DNA of 5,505 bases, taken from assembly GCA_019118725.1 (NCBI GenBank), contig DWYO01000317.1, positions 1 to 5,505 of the forward strand, written 5' to 3'. Below are positions 4,705 through 5,505 of the stretch, piece after piece. The notes under the pieces were generated by a model. It searched no databases and was not told where the DNA came from. It was given only the letters and a program-made list of their open reading frames with translations. The stretch comes from Candidatus Parabacteroides intestinavium. Its GTDB lineage: Bacteria; Bacteroidota; Bacteroidia; Bacteroidales; Tannerellaceae. Made by a program: the position numbers and the translations under genes. Positions within the stretch are counted from its first letter, which is position 1, and each line of letters begins with the position of its first letter.

Positions 4705-4736
4705 CTTGTAAATAACTAATTCTTTTTCTACTTTTG
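4705..4736 (+). promoter_or_regulatory. Promoter of the PfkB-family kinase gene
   Basis: CTTG at 4705-4708 and TACTTTTG at 4729-4736 (a perfect TAnnTTTG) are separated by exactly 20 bp. The predicted start near 4741-4744 leaves a short leader of about 15-18 nt before the ATG at 4759, with no Shine-Dalgarno in it. Confidence 0.72.
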
Positions 4737-4758
4737 CCCACCATAAAATAAGATAAGT

Positions 4759-5505
4759 ATGAAGAAGCACGAACTTTGTTGTATCGGACATATCACGCAT
4801 GATAAGATTGTAACGCCTCGGAAGACAGCTCACATGCCGGGGGGGACTTCTTATTATTTTTCGCACGCTATCAGGCAGTTTGATGATATTGATTACGCTT
4901 TGATAACGGCTTTGGGACAGGAGGATATGCACGTAGTGGACGAATTGCGCCGGCTGGGGATTCAGGTGGAAGTGATGCCAAGCCGGGAATCGGTCTATTT
5001 TGAGAATATTTACGGAGAAAACCAGGATAACCGTACGCAACGGGTGTTGGCGAAAGCGGATCCTTTTACCATAGATTATCTGCAGAATATCGAAGCGGAT
5101 ATATTTCACTTAGGTAGTCTGTTGGCCGATGACTTCTCACTGGATGTGGTGAAATACTTGTCGGGCAAGGGACGTATATCCATCGATTCGCAAGGGTATT
5201 TGCGTGAGGTGCGAGACACGCATGTCTATGCTGTAGACTGGAAACATAAACGTGATTTTCTGCAATATGTTTATTTCTTGAAAGCTAACGAACAGGAGAC
5301 TTTGGCTCTTACCGGAACGAGTGATGTGGAACAAGCTGCCAAGGAATTGTATAACTGGGGCGTAAAAGAGGTTTTGTTGACGTTGGGAAGCAACGGATCT
5401 GTAATTTATGACGGGAAAGATTTTCATCTGATACCGGCCTATAAACCGACAGAGACCGTAGATGCCACCGGATGTGGAGATACTTACATGACCGGTTATC
5501 TGTAT
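4759..5505 (+). CDS. PfkB-family sugar/nucleoside kinase (partial, 3' end off window)
   Basis: An open frame from ATG 4759 runs to the last base without a stop, giving 249 residues. It is a ribokinase-fold kinase, which transfers phosphate from ATP to a hydroxymethyl group of a sugar, nucleoside or similar compound in the cytoplasm. Visible motifs are the substrate-side MPGGTSYYF (26-34), the NxxE-type KANEQE (175-180, N177 and E180), the nucleotide-binding TLGSNGS (208-214), and PfkB signature 2, VDATGCGDTYMTGY (234-247). In the signature, GCG forms the anion hole and D241 is the likely catalytic base. The usual third residue of GAGD is Cys here. About 40-60 C-terminal residues are probably missing (typical length 290-310). 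The substrate cannot be told; ribokinase, fructokinase or an inositol/nucleoside kinase are all possible. The gene has its own promoter and is divergent from rubrerythrin. Confidence 0.92.
   Translation, partial: MKKHELCCIGHITHDKIVTPRKTAHMPGGTSYYFSHAIRQFDDIDYALITALGQEDMHVVDELRRLGIQVEVMPSRESVYFENIYGENQDNRTQRVLAKADPFTIDYLQNIEADIFHLGSLLADDFSLDVVKYLSGKGRISIDSQGYLREVRDTHVYAVDWKHKRDFLQYVYFLKANEQETLALTGTSDVEQAAKELYNWGVKEVLLTLGSNGSVIYDGKDFHLIPAYKPTETVDATGCGDTYMTGYLY

Noticed and set aside
4660..5427. Two minus-strand ORFs (4660-5109 and 5137-5427) opposite the PfkB gene
   Set aside because: The + strand frame is open to the window edge with all PfkB motifs and has a good promoter; the antisense peptides have none.

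Overview
The window reads as Bacteroidales DNA, most likely Bacteroides or Parabacteroides. Three things point there: near-perfect Bacteroidetes-type promoters (a TTG-containing -33 box, about 20 bp, then TAnnTTTG) in front of three genes; A-rich leaders with mostly weak Shine-Dalgarno signals; and proteins that look like familiar Bacteroides orthologues (CTC-type L25, an Hsp15-like S4 protein with an acidic tail, NanH-type sialidase, rubredoxin-first rubrerythrin). The genus is inferred from recall, not from a search.

Layout: the last codons of an unidentified + strand gene (1-55) lead into a promoter and 5' leader (about 142-242), then rplY (243-827). A strong intrinsic terminator with a GNRA loop (877-908) sits directly before pth (927-1490), followed by an hslR-like S4 gene (1555-2001). 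These three form a translation block: a 5S/50S protein, peptidyl-tRNA hydrolase, and a 50S-binding rescue/quality-control type protein. A spacer of about 180 bp holds a perfect 9-bp inverted repeat, a 32-codon ORF whose front end resembles the start of a SusC-type receptor gene, and the predicted promoter of an exported GH33 sialidase, nanH (2185-3804). nanH converges on a rubrerythrin gene (complement 3927-4478) across a spacer built of imperfect 7-bp repeats that fold into a 42-bp near-palindrome, probably a bidirectional terminator. A divergent intergenic region (4479-4758) carries the rubrerythrin promoter, a doubtful 30-codon ORF, a terminator-like hairpin and the promoter of a PfkB-family sugar/nucleoside kinase gene, which runs off the right edge (4759-5505, 249 codons visible).

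How the genes work together: rplY, pth and hslR plausibly serve ribosome function and the clearing of stalled peptidyl-tRNA. The sialidase releases sialic acid from host glycans and appears as a single gene without visible transport or catabolic partners. The rubrerythrin protects this anaerobe against peroxide. The kinase substrate cannot be told. I see no tRNA, rRNA, CRISPR array, insertion sequence or transposase. I do not see a convincing new multi-gene system; the most unusual non-coding material is the heptad-repeat palindrome at 3805-3916 and the apparent susC-leader remnant upstream of nanH.
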